From Thozetella sp. PMI_491 (Eukaryota; Ascomycota; Sordariomycetes; Chaetosphaeriales; Chaetosphaeriaceae), in NCBI GenBank assembly GCA_021432635.1, contig MU270037.1, positions 330,047 to 394,046 on the forward strand: DNA of 64,000 nucleotides, written 5' to 3'. Shown one piece after another: positions 1 through 12,100 of this stretch (positions are counted from its first letter, which is position 1; each line of letters begins with the position of its first letter). Below the pieces are notes generated by a model that saw only the letters and a list, made by a program, of their open reading frames with translations, did not search any database and was not told the DNA's origin. A program made the position numbers and the translations under genes.

Positions 1-1714
1 GGTCCGAAATCACGCACGAGAGAACGTCACAATCTTTTAGAGTACCATTCGATGGAACATTGGAACGCATGCCCCTAGGAACGAACCTATTCCCTCCAAT
101 AGGGTGGTTTACCCGGGTAGCCAATGCAGCTCGACGAAGTCTAGCCATAGTAGGTGGCGAGTGGGTGGGATAGATTGGCATTTAAGTGGGATTCTTGTGC
201 TTAGAATAGACACGGAGGATCGATTGGATAATTAAGTTATTACAGTGCGTCCCAGCAACCGAGATATGGGAAGGCCGATGCTGTAAAATACAACAGGCTA
301 AAGGGGTGTATCGTGATCAGGGTTCGCCACAGGTTCAGCCGCAATTACCATATACTGAGGTTGCTTCACTACCATGGAGGGGATGGTCCCTGCAGCATGT
401 ATGGAGGCATACAGGAAACTCGAAAATATCAGGCTGAAGAATTGTTCCAATCCACAGACCTCTACTTTACTCGAATGTGGTGACTGAGTGGCGAGGTGGG
501 GAATAGAACGTTTTTGATTGGCAACGTCAGTCCTACAAACCCTGCAATGAGCGAGTCTCATTCGCACCGCTCATAATAGTGACTGTCAAAATGGGCTCAA
601 GGAAGGGAGGCATTTTGCACACATTAAATCATGAAAGGGAGACATGGATGTTAAACCAACAGCTTCCGGTGGTGTATATTACCCAGGTTCAGCTACTTGG
701 GTCAATGGAACTGTATTAGCTCCACATGTTGCCATACAGGTTCCATAAGCTTCAACCTGTTGCAGGCGCACCCACTCCACCCCTGCGCCAGAAAACCGCT
801 TGTAGTCCCTTTCAAAGTCATCTGTCGCATGAAACAGAAACATACATTACAGACTTCAAGGCGCTAAGCTCTAAGGGAACTAATCACTGTGGTTTTGAAC
901 GATAGACGCTTCTGCTAAGTTTAAGTAAGGTATGTGCCTAGACAATTATGACATCCCATGGGGGGGGGGGGGGGATGGAATAAAGGATGTGATATTTACC
1001 GTATCTAGATATATACGATTAATACCACAACAGTGCGGACGGATAGGACGATGAGAAGATGATGATAACGTAGCTGTAAATCATAAATATTCAGTCATAT
1101 AGTTTGCACGACTGTATATCACTGGCTATTGAAATATGAATGGAAAACGTAAGTGGAGCAAGAATAGCGTTATTTAGTTGTAAGGAGCAATGTCTGGGGA
1201 GCTATCTAGAGAGCGGGGGAGATCTTTATTTAACTGTATATTACGTGGTCTATCACGTGTGGATATAGCCGCTATAAGGTGGTCAATAGCTTAAGGAGAA
1301 TATTAAGGTATATTAGGATACTGGCGACTGTATTATATGTAACTAGTATAACTTTAAAGTATTATATATCATATAGGACCGGGTCTTAGATGCTTCATTA
1401 GATATAGTGTAGATTAATAATCTTCTTATAATGTTACCAAGCCTTTGGGGAAATTATTAAGTTTAAATAGTGAGAATATTGTCTCTTCGCTTGAGGTGGT
1501 GGAAAAGAAATGTATAGGGATAAAATAATAGTTATTTATTTTACCGTGCGATTTGTTCAAATTATTACCTGTGTCTAAGATGCTAGGTGTAGTATTCACT
1601 GTGAGACGTTTGTGCTTGTTGGCTTGTGCTTACATACTCTACTGTCACTTATTTCTATCCCAAATGATACAACCTGAGGCGAGACAGTCGTTTATTTTCT
1701 TGGTCCATTCCGCT
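1..1714. other. Intergenic, AT-rich in its second half
   Basis: No coding region could be supported on either strand. From about 960 the sequence becomes strongly AT-rich up to about 1560. It opens with a run of 14 G at about 961-974. Short open frames here have no recognisable domain, no signal peptide and no splice structure. The AT-rich part could be an old decayed repeat, but I see no terminal repeats or transposase remnant. Confidence 0.5.
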
Positions 1715-3155
1715 TTAAACTTGTTTCGCTTCTTCCGCTAAGTGGACTCGTTGAACGTAGTTCCACAAGTCGGCAGCGCATTGCTCAACACCTTCTCGTG
1801 GAAACCAGCCGAGCTCCCTCATAGCTCTCTGGTTAGAAGCAACACAACTACCCACATCGCCAACTCTTCTGTCTGCCCATTGAAGTGGTATCTCGGCGCC
1901 CGCGGCCATTTCTAGACTCCGAACCGCTTCAAGCACCGTGGTGCCTGTTCCAGTTCCAAGGTTGAAGGTGTCAAGGCCAGGGGTCTCGTCTCCACCATCC
2001 TTAGGGTCACTACGGCGATGATTCCATGCCAACGCTGCCGTATGACCTCTAGCGACGTCCAATACATGAATAAAGTCTCGAACCGCCGTCCCATCTCTGG
2101 TATCCCAGTCGGAACCGAATATTTCCAACTTTTCTCGTGATCCTGTCAATACTTGCGTGAGCACCGGATAGAGATTTGTAGGCTCCATGCGAGGATTCTC
2201 TCCGATCCGGCCGGACGGATCGCATCCAACAGGGTTGAAATATCGCAAGGCAACAATCTTCCAAGCCGGGTTTGAAGCAGCGACATCGGCCAGTATCGCC
2301 TCGGCGAAGTACTTGGTGCGCGCGTACGGGCATGAAAGCCCAACTACCGATGGTTGGAGCTTAACAGCGTTCCCCGTATCATTAAACACTATCTTTGCGT
2401 GGTGAATTACATCATCCTCGTGTATTTGTGTTCCACTTGCCGCCTTGGTGCCATATATAGTTGCGGAGCTGCTGAAGATGAATTGATGTATGTTGTGTTT
2501 GTCAAGAAGTTCTAAGAGTGACACAAGGCCGCATACATTGTTCTGGTAGTACTGTAGTGGCTTGTGGATAGACTCCGCAACTGATTTAAATGCGGCGAAA
2601 TGGATGACACTAGTAATTTTTGACCTATATTTTAACGACCGCCCGCCGTCTGGGCCCGTAGATTCTGAAAGATAGCTGTAGCTCTCGATCAGCTTATCCA
2701 TTGATCGGCTTCGATAATCCAAGTGATGGAAGTGGATCACGGGGAGGAGAGCAGGTCTGTCCTTGTAATCGCGGAAAATAATTTGCTGGATTTCGCGTAG
2801 TACGTCTTCGTGGCTATTGCTCAGATTATCGACCACGATAACTAGCGTTTGTTAGCAAGAGTTGTTGCATGTTATAGTGACGCTCGAGAATACCGTTGTA
2901 TCCTTCACGAAGTAGCTCCAAGACAGTGTGAGATCCGATATAGCCCATGCCGCCGATCACTAGAGTAAAACTTTTGTCGCCATCCCGAGGAGCTGGTAAT
3001 GCAAAATCTTCGGTGCTCTTTTGACAAGAAACACCATACACGCTTGAGTTACATTCAAACCCATCGATAGGAGTAATCGGGGACCATGAAGGGCTTGCTG
3101 GTTCTGATGATGGTACAGAAGACGAGGAGGACAGTGCTTCATCGGATTCGATCAT
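1715..3155 (-). CDS. UDP-glucose 4-epimerase (GalE/Gal10 epimerase domain)
   Basis: Interconverts UDP-glucose and UDP-galactose with bound NAD, in the Leloir pathway and in supply of UDP-galactose for glycans; cytosolic. Two exons, 3155-2894 and 2841-1715, are joined over a 52-nt intron (2842-2893) with a CTAAC branch site, giving 462 aa. The join restores the Rossmann strand: GGMGYIGSHT at about residues 68-77, then YNVIVVDNLSNS. Further family marks are FSSSATIYG, the catalytic pair in YARTKYFAE (Tyr-x3-Lys), RYFNPVGCDPSGRIGE and DGTAVRDFIHVLDVARGH. There is no mutarotase domain, unlike yeast Gal10. The first 60 or so residues form a Ser/Pro-rich extension absent from the roughly 350-aa bacterial and animal enzymes. 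No other galactose genes are adjacent. Family assignment is firm; the exact physiological substrate is inferred. Confidence 0.93.
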
Positions 3156-5230
3156 TTTGTCGGTATGGGTTCAAACGGTAAAAAATATTGCAACCAAGGA
3201 TTGTATTAAAAGATTGTAGTTCGCATCATGCTTGATAGGCCTAGGTCCTTTAAGTACATTATTAAATATTGCAGCGGCAGGTAGTGGCGAACTTTATAGC
3301 TTTCCACATAATAAAGTTGTAGCAAATGCTTTTGGTTACGGTTTTAGCCGTAAAGGTGCAGCTATGCCCCTTCTTGGAGCTTCGTCGAGAATTTCCTTCG
3401 CGACGTAGGCACACGTATATCTCCCGCAAGTTCTGAGTCTCGTAAATAGCGCAGAAATATGATGAGTCAAGGAGTAATGGCGAAGATAAGAGATGTGAGT
3501 CATGATAGCTTCAAAGGGAAATTTCAGATGGGGACTTTACGATTACCGCTACTGCAGTCCTCAGCCTGTTTCACGAGACTGTTGCTATTCGTGGCTGGTC
3601 TAGCTCTCTGTTTATGTGATGTAGCCAAAGAACTCACCTGTGCAATGCATTTTCGTTCCACTAAACAATACCTTTCGCTATGAAAGTTGTTTGTATATAG
3701 ATAATGGGCACGAAAGTATTATTTTCTTCAGCGTCGGAGAAATGCAGTCAAAACGAAATGATGCTTCAGGAGATATAATGATGAAGGCTACCAGATATCC
3801 TACTCTTCTTCACAATTATACCTATTCGCAAACGTAGTCCGGACGTGTGCGTTTTTTTTTAAAAAAAAATACGGGTAACGTCCGGAATCATAAAATTAAG
3901 TAGGCAATCCCAGCGGCCACAAAATAAAAGAGACCGTACGTATAAAACAGATTAGAGCGTTGTGGGCATGAAGGGATAACAGGCTCGACGGCAGGCGATG
4001 AGCAACAAGCTAAATGTTAACACTAATATTATTAGCAATCGGTGAACGAGTCAGCCATCGAATAACCCCTCCGGAGATGTCTAGCACAACAAAGTGAAAT
4101 CTTTATTTAGAGTTGACCCTAGCCCTTTGTTGAAAGTCATGTTTTACACACTCTATTTTGGAGACAAAGAGAACTGCCTGCCCAAATATGATTTCCTTAG
4201 TAAGTTACCGACCTTTTCTACTGTTTTAATGATTAGGACTGTTTATCGCAACTTATACTTCAGCAAACTTCACATGACAATGAAAACTAGACCCTACACG
4301 AGGAGTCCCTACTCAAACTGCAGTGTGTCTTGGCACAAATACGACAAGGCTGGACGCCTTAGTATTTAATAGAACAAATAAATGCCATTTTTAAAATTTA
4401 AATCTCGTTATCTAAGTTCCTCTTCTTCTGTCCTTCTTTCATTCTCTCTCCTTTTTATTACCCGCATTGTTCTAATGCATTATTTCGCTCTATCTTCCCT
4501 TATGCTCTTTACAATGCTTTATCAACAGTCCAAACTTTTCAACAAATTTGCGCAAGAGACTCCGGCTCATATGCAAAAAGGGTGTTCGCAATCGGCTATT
4601 TACCAGAAATAGATGATTGTAGTTGGGTGCTTGCGTATACCCCGGTCTGCCCTAGGACTGCTCTAGCAGCCCCGAACGAGACTCGGATGGTTTAGAAACT
4701 GTGTAAAAGGAGATCAAGTCGTTCTGTGCTGCTCAAAACACCAAGACTGTCACAAGGGCACCGAAAGGGGTTGCTACCTCTTTCAACTTTGTCCTCTCAA
4801 CGCTGCTAGTAGCTCATGGCTTTCCATTTCTAATGGGTACCGCGTACCTCTGGGAAATAACTGCGGCGATACGCATACCATAGATGAACCCGAATATCAT
4901 CGCATCATGTAGAAAGCCATGTTAGCGTGCGATCCCAATCGCGGAGGTTCTTATGGAGCTACCGGGGACGGAAATTCCGTACTAATATGTAAACAACAAA
5001 ACCACAAGGCATCTAGATATTCAGCTAAAATGACTCCTCTTTCCCCCAGAATACCACTGTCTATGATGATGACAGGAACAATCCAGGCAGACCGCTCTTG
5101 GATCGGCTTCCCGAGCCCATCTGCGATATGGACAAGGTAAGAGGGACCTAAGCCAAGTTCTTAGAAGGGCTTTACCCAAACTTGTATGCAGACTTGGACG
5201 AAAGCGTTACAATGCGCCACAGAAGCATTA
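3156..5230. other. Intergenic, AT-rich, no gene seen
   Basis: About 2 kb upstream of the epimerase. Small open frames on both strands lack domains, splice structure or codon character. The only clear structure is a hairpin-forming inverted repeat at 3838-3886, listed separately. Confidence 0.5.
3838..3886. repeat. Imperfect inverted repeat around a T-run/A-run
   Basis: The outer arms TCCGGACGT (3838-3846) and ACGTCCGGA (3878-3886) are exact inverted copies. Between them a T-run followed by an A-run (about 3852-3869) pairs on itself, with a partly matching segment on each side. The whole 49-nt element could fold into one long hairpin or cruciform. It has no coding capacity. It could be a miniature mobile-element relic or a bidirectional terminator-like structure; the sequence alone does not decide. 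Confidence 0.6.
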
Positions 5231-5510
5231 GCGCCCGCTGATCTGGTTTCCTATGAAGGCCTCCTGGTCTGTGCTGCTGGGTCGGGCAAGAAGAATCGTT
5301 GCACCCTGCGATGCGACCCTAATTACTTGCCCCAGATTTTTGGCATAGTGCTATCGGGCGACGGGGAAGGGGGAGTATAGATGGTAGCCTATATTTCTCC
5401 CGCTCCGAAGTCGCAGTATCTCTGACTAGTTCGAATCCAAGGTAGGAGTAGAAGACAGTTCCCTTGTCGTAGTCTCTCACGACGAAGGTGACGTGGGCTA
5501 GGTACGGCAT
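5231..5510 (-). pseudogene. Broken VOC/glyoxalase-family gene
   Basis: The intact family is a small metal-binding fold (glyoxalase I, bleomycin resistance and relatives). The opening reads MPYLAHVTFVVRDYDKGTVF then YSYLGFELVRDTATSE, a standard VOC N-terminus. The frame then runs into a stop after about 63 codons. In another frame, at about 5231-5318, the continuation GATILLARPSSTDQEAFIGN is readable, which is the next conserved VOC block, and it ends at a stop after SGR. The piece between the two blocks is not a convincing intron and the C-terminal third of the domain is missing. I therefore read this as a decayed copy with at least one frameshift and a lost 3' end. Confidence 0.75.
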
Positions 5511-6487
5511 GGCGGCAATACTCAGAGAGAAGGCAACGAGTACAACTTTATAATGCCAGCCGGGTGCTTTTGGTACGAATTAAAGGAATAGAGCTTTAGG
5601 TTTAGAACCGCCGTTGTTCGATAGTACAACCACGGCCCCAGGAGAAACTTGCCAGCGTTTGTTCCGGGGAGGGGGAGAGCGGCCGCGGACGTAGAAGTTT
5701 TGCTAGGCGAACCTTGGTACCAACCAGTTTGACAGCAGACGGCCCTTGGCAATATGCGCCAAAACGAGCTCTGTCTCGAGGCTCACGCAGGTTCCACTCC
5801 CGCGATCTCCCGGGACTACACGATATTTCAGGCGCGTTCTCCGGCATCGCATGCCTTTTTAGGCGACTATATCCCCCCGCGGCGAACTTAGTTAGGTAGA
5901 GCATGTCACGTGCCAACACCCTTTAGCGGTAGTTGACTCAATGGCTAGGCGCACATCTATGCTGGGCAGTGGGTGGTGGAGCCGGGCTCAACCCCGCTAC
6001 TTTTTCTGATCCAGTTGCCGCGAACCTGGACGCGGCTGTGGTGAGACCAAGGTAGTCAAGGACCTAGGTCACTGTTTGATTGACCGCCATCAGGAAGTAA
6101 GGCAGGTGGTCTCGAGCAAGAAAGCAATAGAGTGACTCAGGCGTCATTATTAAAGGTGATTCTTACCCACGGAGCTACCAACTGGGGTAGCTTAGGTCGC
6201 TCTGTTTTCAAGCCGTTGGCCGTACCATTGGTGTGGCATTTTCCGACGGCTCCGCTGTTGGTACTCTTGGCTTGATAGGGAGGGCCCATAACCAAGGTAT
6301 TGTCATCTCCACATGCCGGAGCAACTATTACCCCTCGCCGCGCCATTTGTCAGGCTAGACGACGTATTTAAAGGGGGATAAACCTCTAGTTTGCTCCGGA
6401 AATGCGAATGATAGCTACATTCAAGAGTGAATAAGGCGCTGAGGTCGTCGAGATTACTGTCTTAGGCTTGGCACTACTAAAGGCACA
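5511..6487. other. Intergenic, no gene seen
   Basis: Upstream of the glutathione S-transferase. Open frames here are short and featureless, and no clear TATA element was found close to the transferase start. Confidence 0.45.
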
Positions 6488-7212
6488 ATGGCCAGCATTA
6501 AGCCGCTCCTGTTGCACGCCCATTCTACGGGGCCCAATCCTATCAAGATTGCTATCGCCTTGGAGATGCTGAAGGTGCCATACAATCTCCAGCTCTGGCA
6601 ACTGGGCGACAACCCCGAGAACGGCGTGAAGAGCGCCAAGTTTCTCAAGATTACTCCCAATGGACGGGTTCCTGCACTTGAAGACCCAAACACTGGCGTG
6701 GTGAGTTGGGAGTCTGGCGCCATCATGAACTACATCCGAAGAATGTATGACAAGGAGAATCTACTTGGCCCTAGAGATAGCGGCGAGCAGGGCATTGTCG
6801 ATTTCGAGAAATGGGAATACTTCTTGCTTACTACACTCGGCCCCATGACTGGGCAGACGAATTGGTTCAGGTACAAGGACTCATTGCCATGCAAGTTGCC
6901 GAGCTGACTAACAACGCCTAAAGACGTTATCATCACACTCAAAACGAAGACGCCCTGAATCGCTATGTGGAGCAGACTACCTACTACTACGGCGTTTTTG
7001 AAGGGCAGCTAAAGACCACAGAAGGAGAGAGCGTCCTTCCGGGAGGGATAACAGCGGTTGATCTTCACTTTTTGCCGTGGTTGAACCAGCATGATGTGGC
7101 TGGGCTGAGCTTAGAACCTTACCCAAATATAACCAAGTGGCTGAAGAAGATGTTAGGTCTAGCCGAGGTTCAACGAGCATTCCAGAGGATCAAGGAGGCT
7201 GCGGGGAAGTAG
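6488..7212 (+). CDS. Glutathione S-transferase, fungal Ure2/GTT type
   Basis: Conjugates glutathione to electrophiles or reduces peroxides; cytosolic. Exons 6488-6870 and 6924-7212 are joined over a 53-nt intron with a CTGAC-CTAAC branch region, giving 223 aa, the usual length. The N-terminal thioredoxin-like domain starts at KPLLLHAHSTGPNPIKIAIA, with TPNGRVPALED (cis-Pro region) and SWESGAIMNYI (glutathione gamma-glutamyl contact). The C-terminal helical domain continues across the splice as TNWFRRYHHTQNEDALNRYV, which matches the family better than the unspliced reading. The neighbours are unrelated, so its substrate cannot be told from context. Relatives occur both in general detoxification and in secondary-metabolite clusters. 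Confidence 0.92.
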
Positions 7213-8859
7213 CGTCGATCTTTTCAGCACGCATTGTAGACTAGATATACACCCGAGAGTACCTTATTGAGCCAAGGAACTCTAAACGAATGGGGACTGT
7301 TGTATCTTGGTTTCGCAAATTTTGCTCTCCACAAGGAAAGATACGAGATAAAGCTATGAATCTAGGTTCTACGGTGTAAACGGAGAAATGCCATGAAGAT
7401 ACAACCACCAAAACCACCAGAAATTACAAATCAGAAATTGTTATCTCCTAGGCAGAAGTTCAAGTCCACTCCCCAATAAGCCTCTCACACAAGTAGTTCG
7501 GAATTTCCATTCCGCAAAGCAGACTCGTTGGTTCCTTCCTTTTCTAGATGCTCCTTGAGAGAACACAGATCCGTAAGCGAAGGGGGAGAGTGTCGTCCCA
7601 CAACCTCAAAGATTACCAGTACTCAGACATCAATGACCAGCACATCCTAATCCGATGACTGAGCAAATAACCCCACTGATAGTACGTAAATAACCTAGTA
7701 ACAGATTCACTCGGTATTAATTAGAGATTCTGGTCTACGAGCTGGCCTCCACCTTTTCCGCTCTCGCGAGGCCCAAAGCTGCATCCCCCCCCAACGGACT
7801 TGCCTAGCCCCCCCCTTTTCATGCTCCGCTGACATTGCAGCTTGAGTAGCTTGGGTGAGAGTCACAAGGATACGTTCACGCAATCGACCGCTCTCCTGGT
7901 AGATACCGATTTTCTTGCTCAACGCTCACGGAGCTGAAATACTGCCCCTCCTCTGGTGTCTTTAAGGACAAACTACTCCATGATGCGCGGACGATAGTGC
8001 ACTACGAAGAATTTGAACTTAATGAGTACTTTATAAACGCTCCCGTGCGCCATTGAGGCTGTTTCCGTCACATCCTCTAGCAATTGTGTATTATTTATAG
8101 AAGTGCTAGCAGCGAGGCGTGGGGGTAGGCCCTCAAACTCAGGAGCTCAGCAGAGGACTCCTTGCCGAGAATTTCGAATTAAAGCCATCAAAAGAGGTCG
8201 CTTCGAACCCGAGCCCGAACCCGGTCTTCGAGGCCAGCTGGTTGATAATCTCGCTGTGTCTGCATGTGATGACTTAGGTATTCGCGTCTAGGCTTTCCAG
8301 GTGGTGGCAACGCCATAGTAGAATGGCTTCGATCCGTCTCAGTCTAAAGCCAGAGAGGTCCATAACTGGGCGCAGGTTGATGTTCGGCACGACACCTACT
8401 CTGAGAGGGAGAGTAAGCAGAAGACTCCACGAATATTCACGGCAGAAAAATAGGCCGTACATCCAGACCATCACACCAACCTCGCTTAACCGCGAAGGAG
8501 CCTTTCTTGCGCGATCGAGTTATTTTATTCACTAAGACGTGTCGAGTTGGCGAACTAGCGGGAGACCGGAGACCGGCTGACCCGGCCTGGGCGAAAGGGG
8601 CAGGTGCTATGTGGCTCAGGAGGGGTGAGATAAGATCTGGTTGCCATAGTGGTGGTGTAATTGGAATGGCTTTTGACGTTCGAGGTAAGATAAGACAGGC
8701 TATAAGAGTTGTGGCGTCCACCAGCTGCCGTTCTCCAACAGCTGTTGTGCCTTACTTGCCTACTCTGCTTTCTCCTCGCGTTGCACTGATCATTAAACTT
8801 ACCAGTCCAGACGAAACTCAACAGACCAACACTTAGTACTCTTGCCCATATTTGCGAAT
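7213..8859. other. Intergenic, no gene seen
   Basis: No supported gene. A TATAAGA element at 8701-8707 lies about 155 bp before the start codon of the secreted repeat peptide and is its likely core promoter. Confidence 0.45.
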
Positions 8860-9186
8860 ATGAGGGCTGCGATCATCGTCTCCGTCCTTACTTGCCTCGC
8901 ACACACGGGCGTTGCTATCCCGGTCGAGGTTCAGCCCGCAGTCTCCCTCCTGGGCGAACCAGAGAGTGTCGGTACCGGTGCACCTGTCTATATCCGCAAA
9001 GACTCTGCCCCGCTTCAGAAGCGCCAGGACGACGGATTCGTCCCCATCAGCGGTCGCCAAACCCCTGACGGCGCGCCGGTTTATCTCGGAGAAGATCTTG
9101 CTCCATACAAGAAGCGTAACACGGGTACCGGTGCGCCTGTGTATCTCGGAGAAGATCTTGTCCCGATCAAGAAGCCCCGACTCTAA
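8860..9186 (+). CDS. Secreted peptide precursor with kexin-type repeats
   Basis: Single exon, 108 aa, starting at the only in-frame ATG. Residues 1 to about 19 form a signal peptide (MRAAIIVSVLTCLAHTGVA). The rest holds three related units, GAPVYIRKDSAPLQKR, GAPVYLGEDLAPYKKR and GAPVYLGEDLVPIKKP, separated by short linkers. The first two end in Lys-Arg, the third in Lys-Lys. This is the layout of a Golgi kexin substrate that releases several near-identical peptides, as in pheromone precursors and in ribosomal cyclic-peptide (dikaritin) precursors. The pheromone motif WCxxxGQxCW is absent. A Tyr sits at the same place in each unit, a possible crosslinking residue. No UstYa gene lies within 50 kb. 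Secretion and cleavage are inferred from sequence; the product is unknown. Confidence 0.72.
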   Translation: MRAAIIVSVLTCLAHTGVAIPVEVQPAVSLLGEPESVGTGAPVYIRKDSAPLQKRQDDGFVPISGRQTPDGAPVYLGEDLAPYKKRNTGTGAPVYLGEDLVPIKKPRL

Positions 9187-12100
9187 GATGGGCTCGTTGG
9201 ACTTAGAAACATCTGGTTAGGCAATAGCTGTGAATATTTGCGGCTGTGCTCCTTCACACTTCTGGATCTCTACTTCATTGTCCCGCCATGCTTCGTTTTC
9301 AGTTGTGGAGGATCCATATTGATCTCGCTTGAGATAGGATAGTGGAAGGTACTTCAGCTTGGGAGTTCCAGCTCGGCCGGGATGTCGGCGGGTGACCGGA
9401 CTTCTTGCAGTGCGCACCAACACTGGGAACATAGTAAAATTAGCGAGGCCAATATTAGCATTTACATGTTCCATTCTGCATCTTGAGTATCTCTCGACGA
9501 CTGTCTCCTTCAGTCCACCTTTCCTTTCCAATGGCACGGCCCGGCCCGCGCGGAGGGTAATATGTTGAACCGAGATGCAGGGCTGGGAAGTAAGACGTGC
9601 AGGAGATGGAAGGCTGCCGGCGAGACAATGGTCCGGCGCCGGCGTGGGGTGCAGTACCCGAGGGCAGCTCTCCTGTACTAGTAATGGTTTAGGAGCCAGT
9701 AGAGAGAGGGGGGAATCGCCCATGGTGAACGCATATCGCCGAGAAAACTGCCGTTCTACCGGGGATATTTGTTAGCTTATCGGGACGTTAAGGCAGCCCC
9801 TTTTACAGAATAATAAACAACCCAATTTTGGGAGGGTCACGTGCTTAGCCCGGCAGCAATGCATCGGCGGAATTCGGGTCGGTCTAGGAGAATCCAATGC
9901 TTTGAGGTGCATCATTGTGGGCTGGCTTAGAACCAGGCCCGGGCCCAGGAACTACCCAGACGGCTGCCCAGATGAGGGCGGTTGCGCCCTTGCGCTAGAC
10001 AACACACCTTCAGGTCCTAGTTCACGGGGCATAAGAGAGGATTGAGATACCCTACGCTCCAACATGTCTCAGCGAAGACCCCGTGGATCAGTTAGGGCAA
10101 TCCTTGGGATAGGTATTCGGGACTAGTGCACTTAGCACTAGAGAAACATCTCTGTAGCACGAAAGCTCGTGGTGCATTCCGCCGGTGGCCAGAGGAGTGG
10201 GGGATGTGCCGCCAACTCAACACCTTGATCTCGGTATCGCGGCAAAGGCGCCACGAGGGGTTTGTCGGGACATAGCAGTGACTGGACTTCGCAGTGGGTA
10301 GTTCATGTGATCCTCCAGCGGGCACTTGCTTCCTTAGCCGAGCAGAGCCCCGTGCCGCAACGGTTGGGTCTATAAGCAGTTGTAGCTGCCCAACAAGCTG
10401 CGTAGTCCTGTTGACCAGGACAATGTCCAAGGAGACCAAATATACCCAATCCTCCAATCATTCCACAATGTGACCCACCAAGTTCCGCGGCCTAAACGTG
10501 GGGGGAACGGGCGACTCGGCAGTCTAGCCGCGCATCGCGGGAGCGGAACCGCTCTCCTCCACGTTCTATGACCCTATAGGAAGCTGGTCGTGGTCGAATG
10601 CATGAAGATTCGTTGGGGTAGGTGGGTTCGAGGAGGAGAGCGGGGCGACAACTAAGCCGCGACGAAACGAGGTAATATCAACGTCAGTTCTGCGCGAGCG
10701 CGCTCGCCGTCTGTAGATGCCATTTTTCCGGGCCGGGGCCCATTTCTCGAGATCGGGAAGAGTGAAGTCTCTTGGGGTTCTTCGTGGGAGGGTATGGGTT
10801 GAAAGGCTCATAGGTTTTGTGGGATCGAGTTGACCGTCTTGGACGGGGCGCGGCTCTCTTCGAGCGAATTCCGGACACTGATTAATGCAGCGCAGGTGGT
10901 CAGCCGTGAGTGCCACAGAGACAGGAAGCTACAAACCATCCTAAGCTGCGATCTTCCACACCTGCGCCCCAGCACAGAGTGGCATGCGAGGTTACAACAT
11001 CTCTGATGGGAGCTGCGGACGGGCCAAGAAAGCGGAATCCGACACAGGGGTCCGCTGTACTAGCATCCAGAGACTGAGTATTCTTGAGTGGTCCATTCCT
11101 GCTGCATTGGCTTAGACTTGCGGTTTAGTGGCGTACCTTCTCAACAGCTTAACTCCCAGACGAGAGGTTATAGTTCAGCACCGGATGACGCTCTATCCAG
11201 CTCCAGCCTTCCTGTACCCATGGTGTCGGAATGGCCCGCGCGATTCAAGGCCACTTTCCTTGCTGAGCCTTGGAACTCCAATGGCCGAACGATATTCTGC
11301 GACGGCCTTCCTCCACTACAGTCGTGGGAACCATGCTTTCGCTTTGCTCATGAACCACCCACGGTTGGCATCGACAAGCGAGGGAAGTGTCGCGCCCATT
11401 CGAGGGACATTGAAGCTAGATCCGGGATAGTCTGGACGAACTGCCCCGTTCGCCCCGGTCGGAGATGGGGTAGGGTAGATGGGCCCAAGTTTCGTCGCCT
11501 AGGGCCCTGGCGGACAAACCTATCTTGGTACACTGGTTCCAACTGGGAGATCCGCAATTTCCTCTTAAGCTAGACGATGACGTGCATATTCCGCGTCGGT
11601 ATAGCGTAAGTAGGGCTAGGGAGGGCGCTGGATCGATTTTGTACGCGGCAGCATTCGCAGGACAGAACTGACATCGGGTAGAAGTCAGCAGTCAGTCAAA
11701 GCGTGCGCGATGGCTTGGGTCTCGCGTTACCTGATTACTTCCTCACGTCTATCGCTATCATCCACGCTCGAAGCGCTCGTGCGCGTCGCCTTTTCCCTGA
11801 TCCGACTCGGCTAAAGAATCGAGAGTCTCTCTTCGACTAGCGGCGTCGTCGCCACCTAAAACGAACAGCATGATCGTGTCGATCGCCTCGTAGGTGTTCA
11901 ACTCTTGTCTCCCTCCGGCTCCAAGAGTTGCCAGGTGTTGCCAACCTTTTCTGCGAACGTCACCCGCTCTCACCTCGTCTCTTTTGTATGGCCTGCCAGA
12001 ATCGTTCGGACTCGTTCCCGATGGCGGTTGATGGACTGTTGCCCTGGCCGTGCGAAAGTAGCGGGCGCTGAGGATTTTCTACTCATGCAGCGGCGGTATT

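Noticed and set aside
5010-5150. Minus-strand stretch ending IIIDSGILGERGVILAEYLD, faintly like a glutathione S-transferase N-terminal domain
   Set aside because: Only one block resembles the family, with stops around it and no matching C-terminal domain; too weak to call.
5425-5450. GTTCGAATCC, resembling a tRNA T-loop
   Set aside because: It encodes LGFELV of the VOC relic in reverse; no acceptor stem or D-arm nearby.
9217-9723. 168-codon minus-strand open frame
   Set aside because: No domain, signal peptide or coherent composition; likely chance in a GC-rich stretch.
11088-11573. 161-codon plus-strand open frame
   Set aside because: No recognisable motif and overlapped by other open frames of similar length on both strands.
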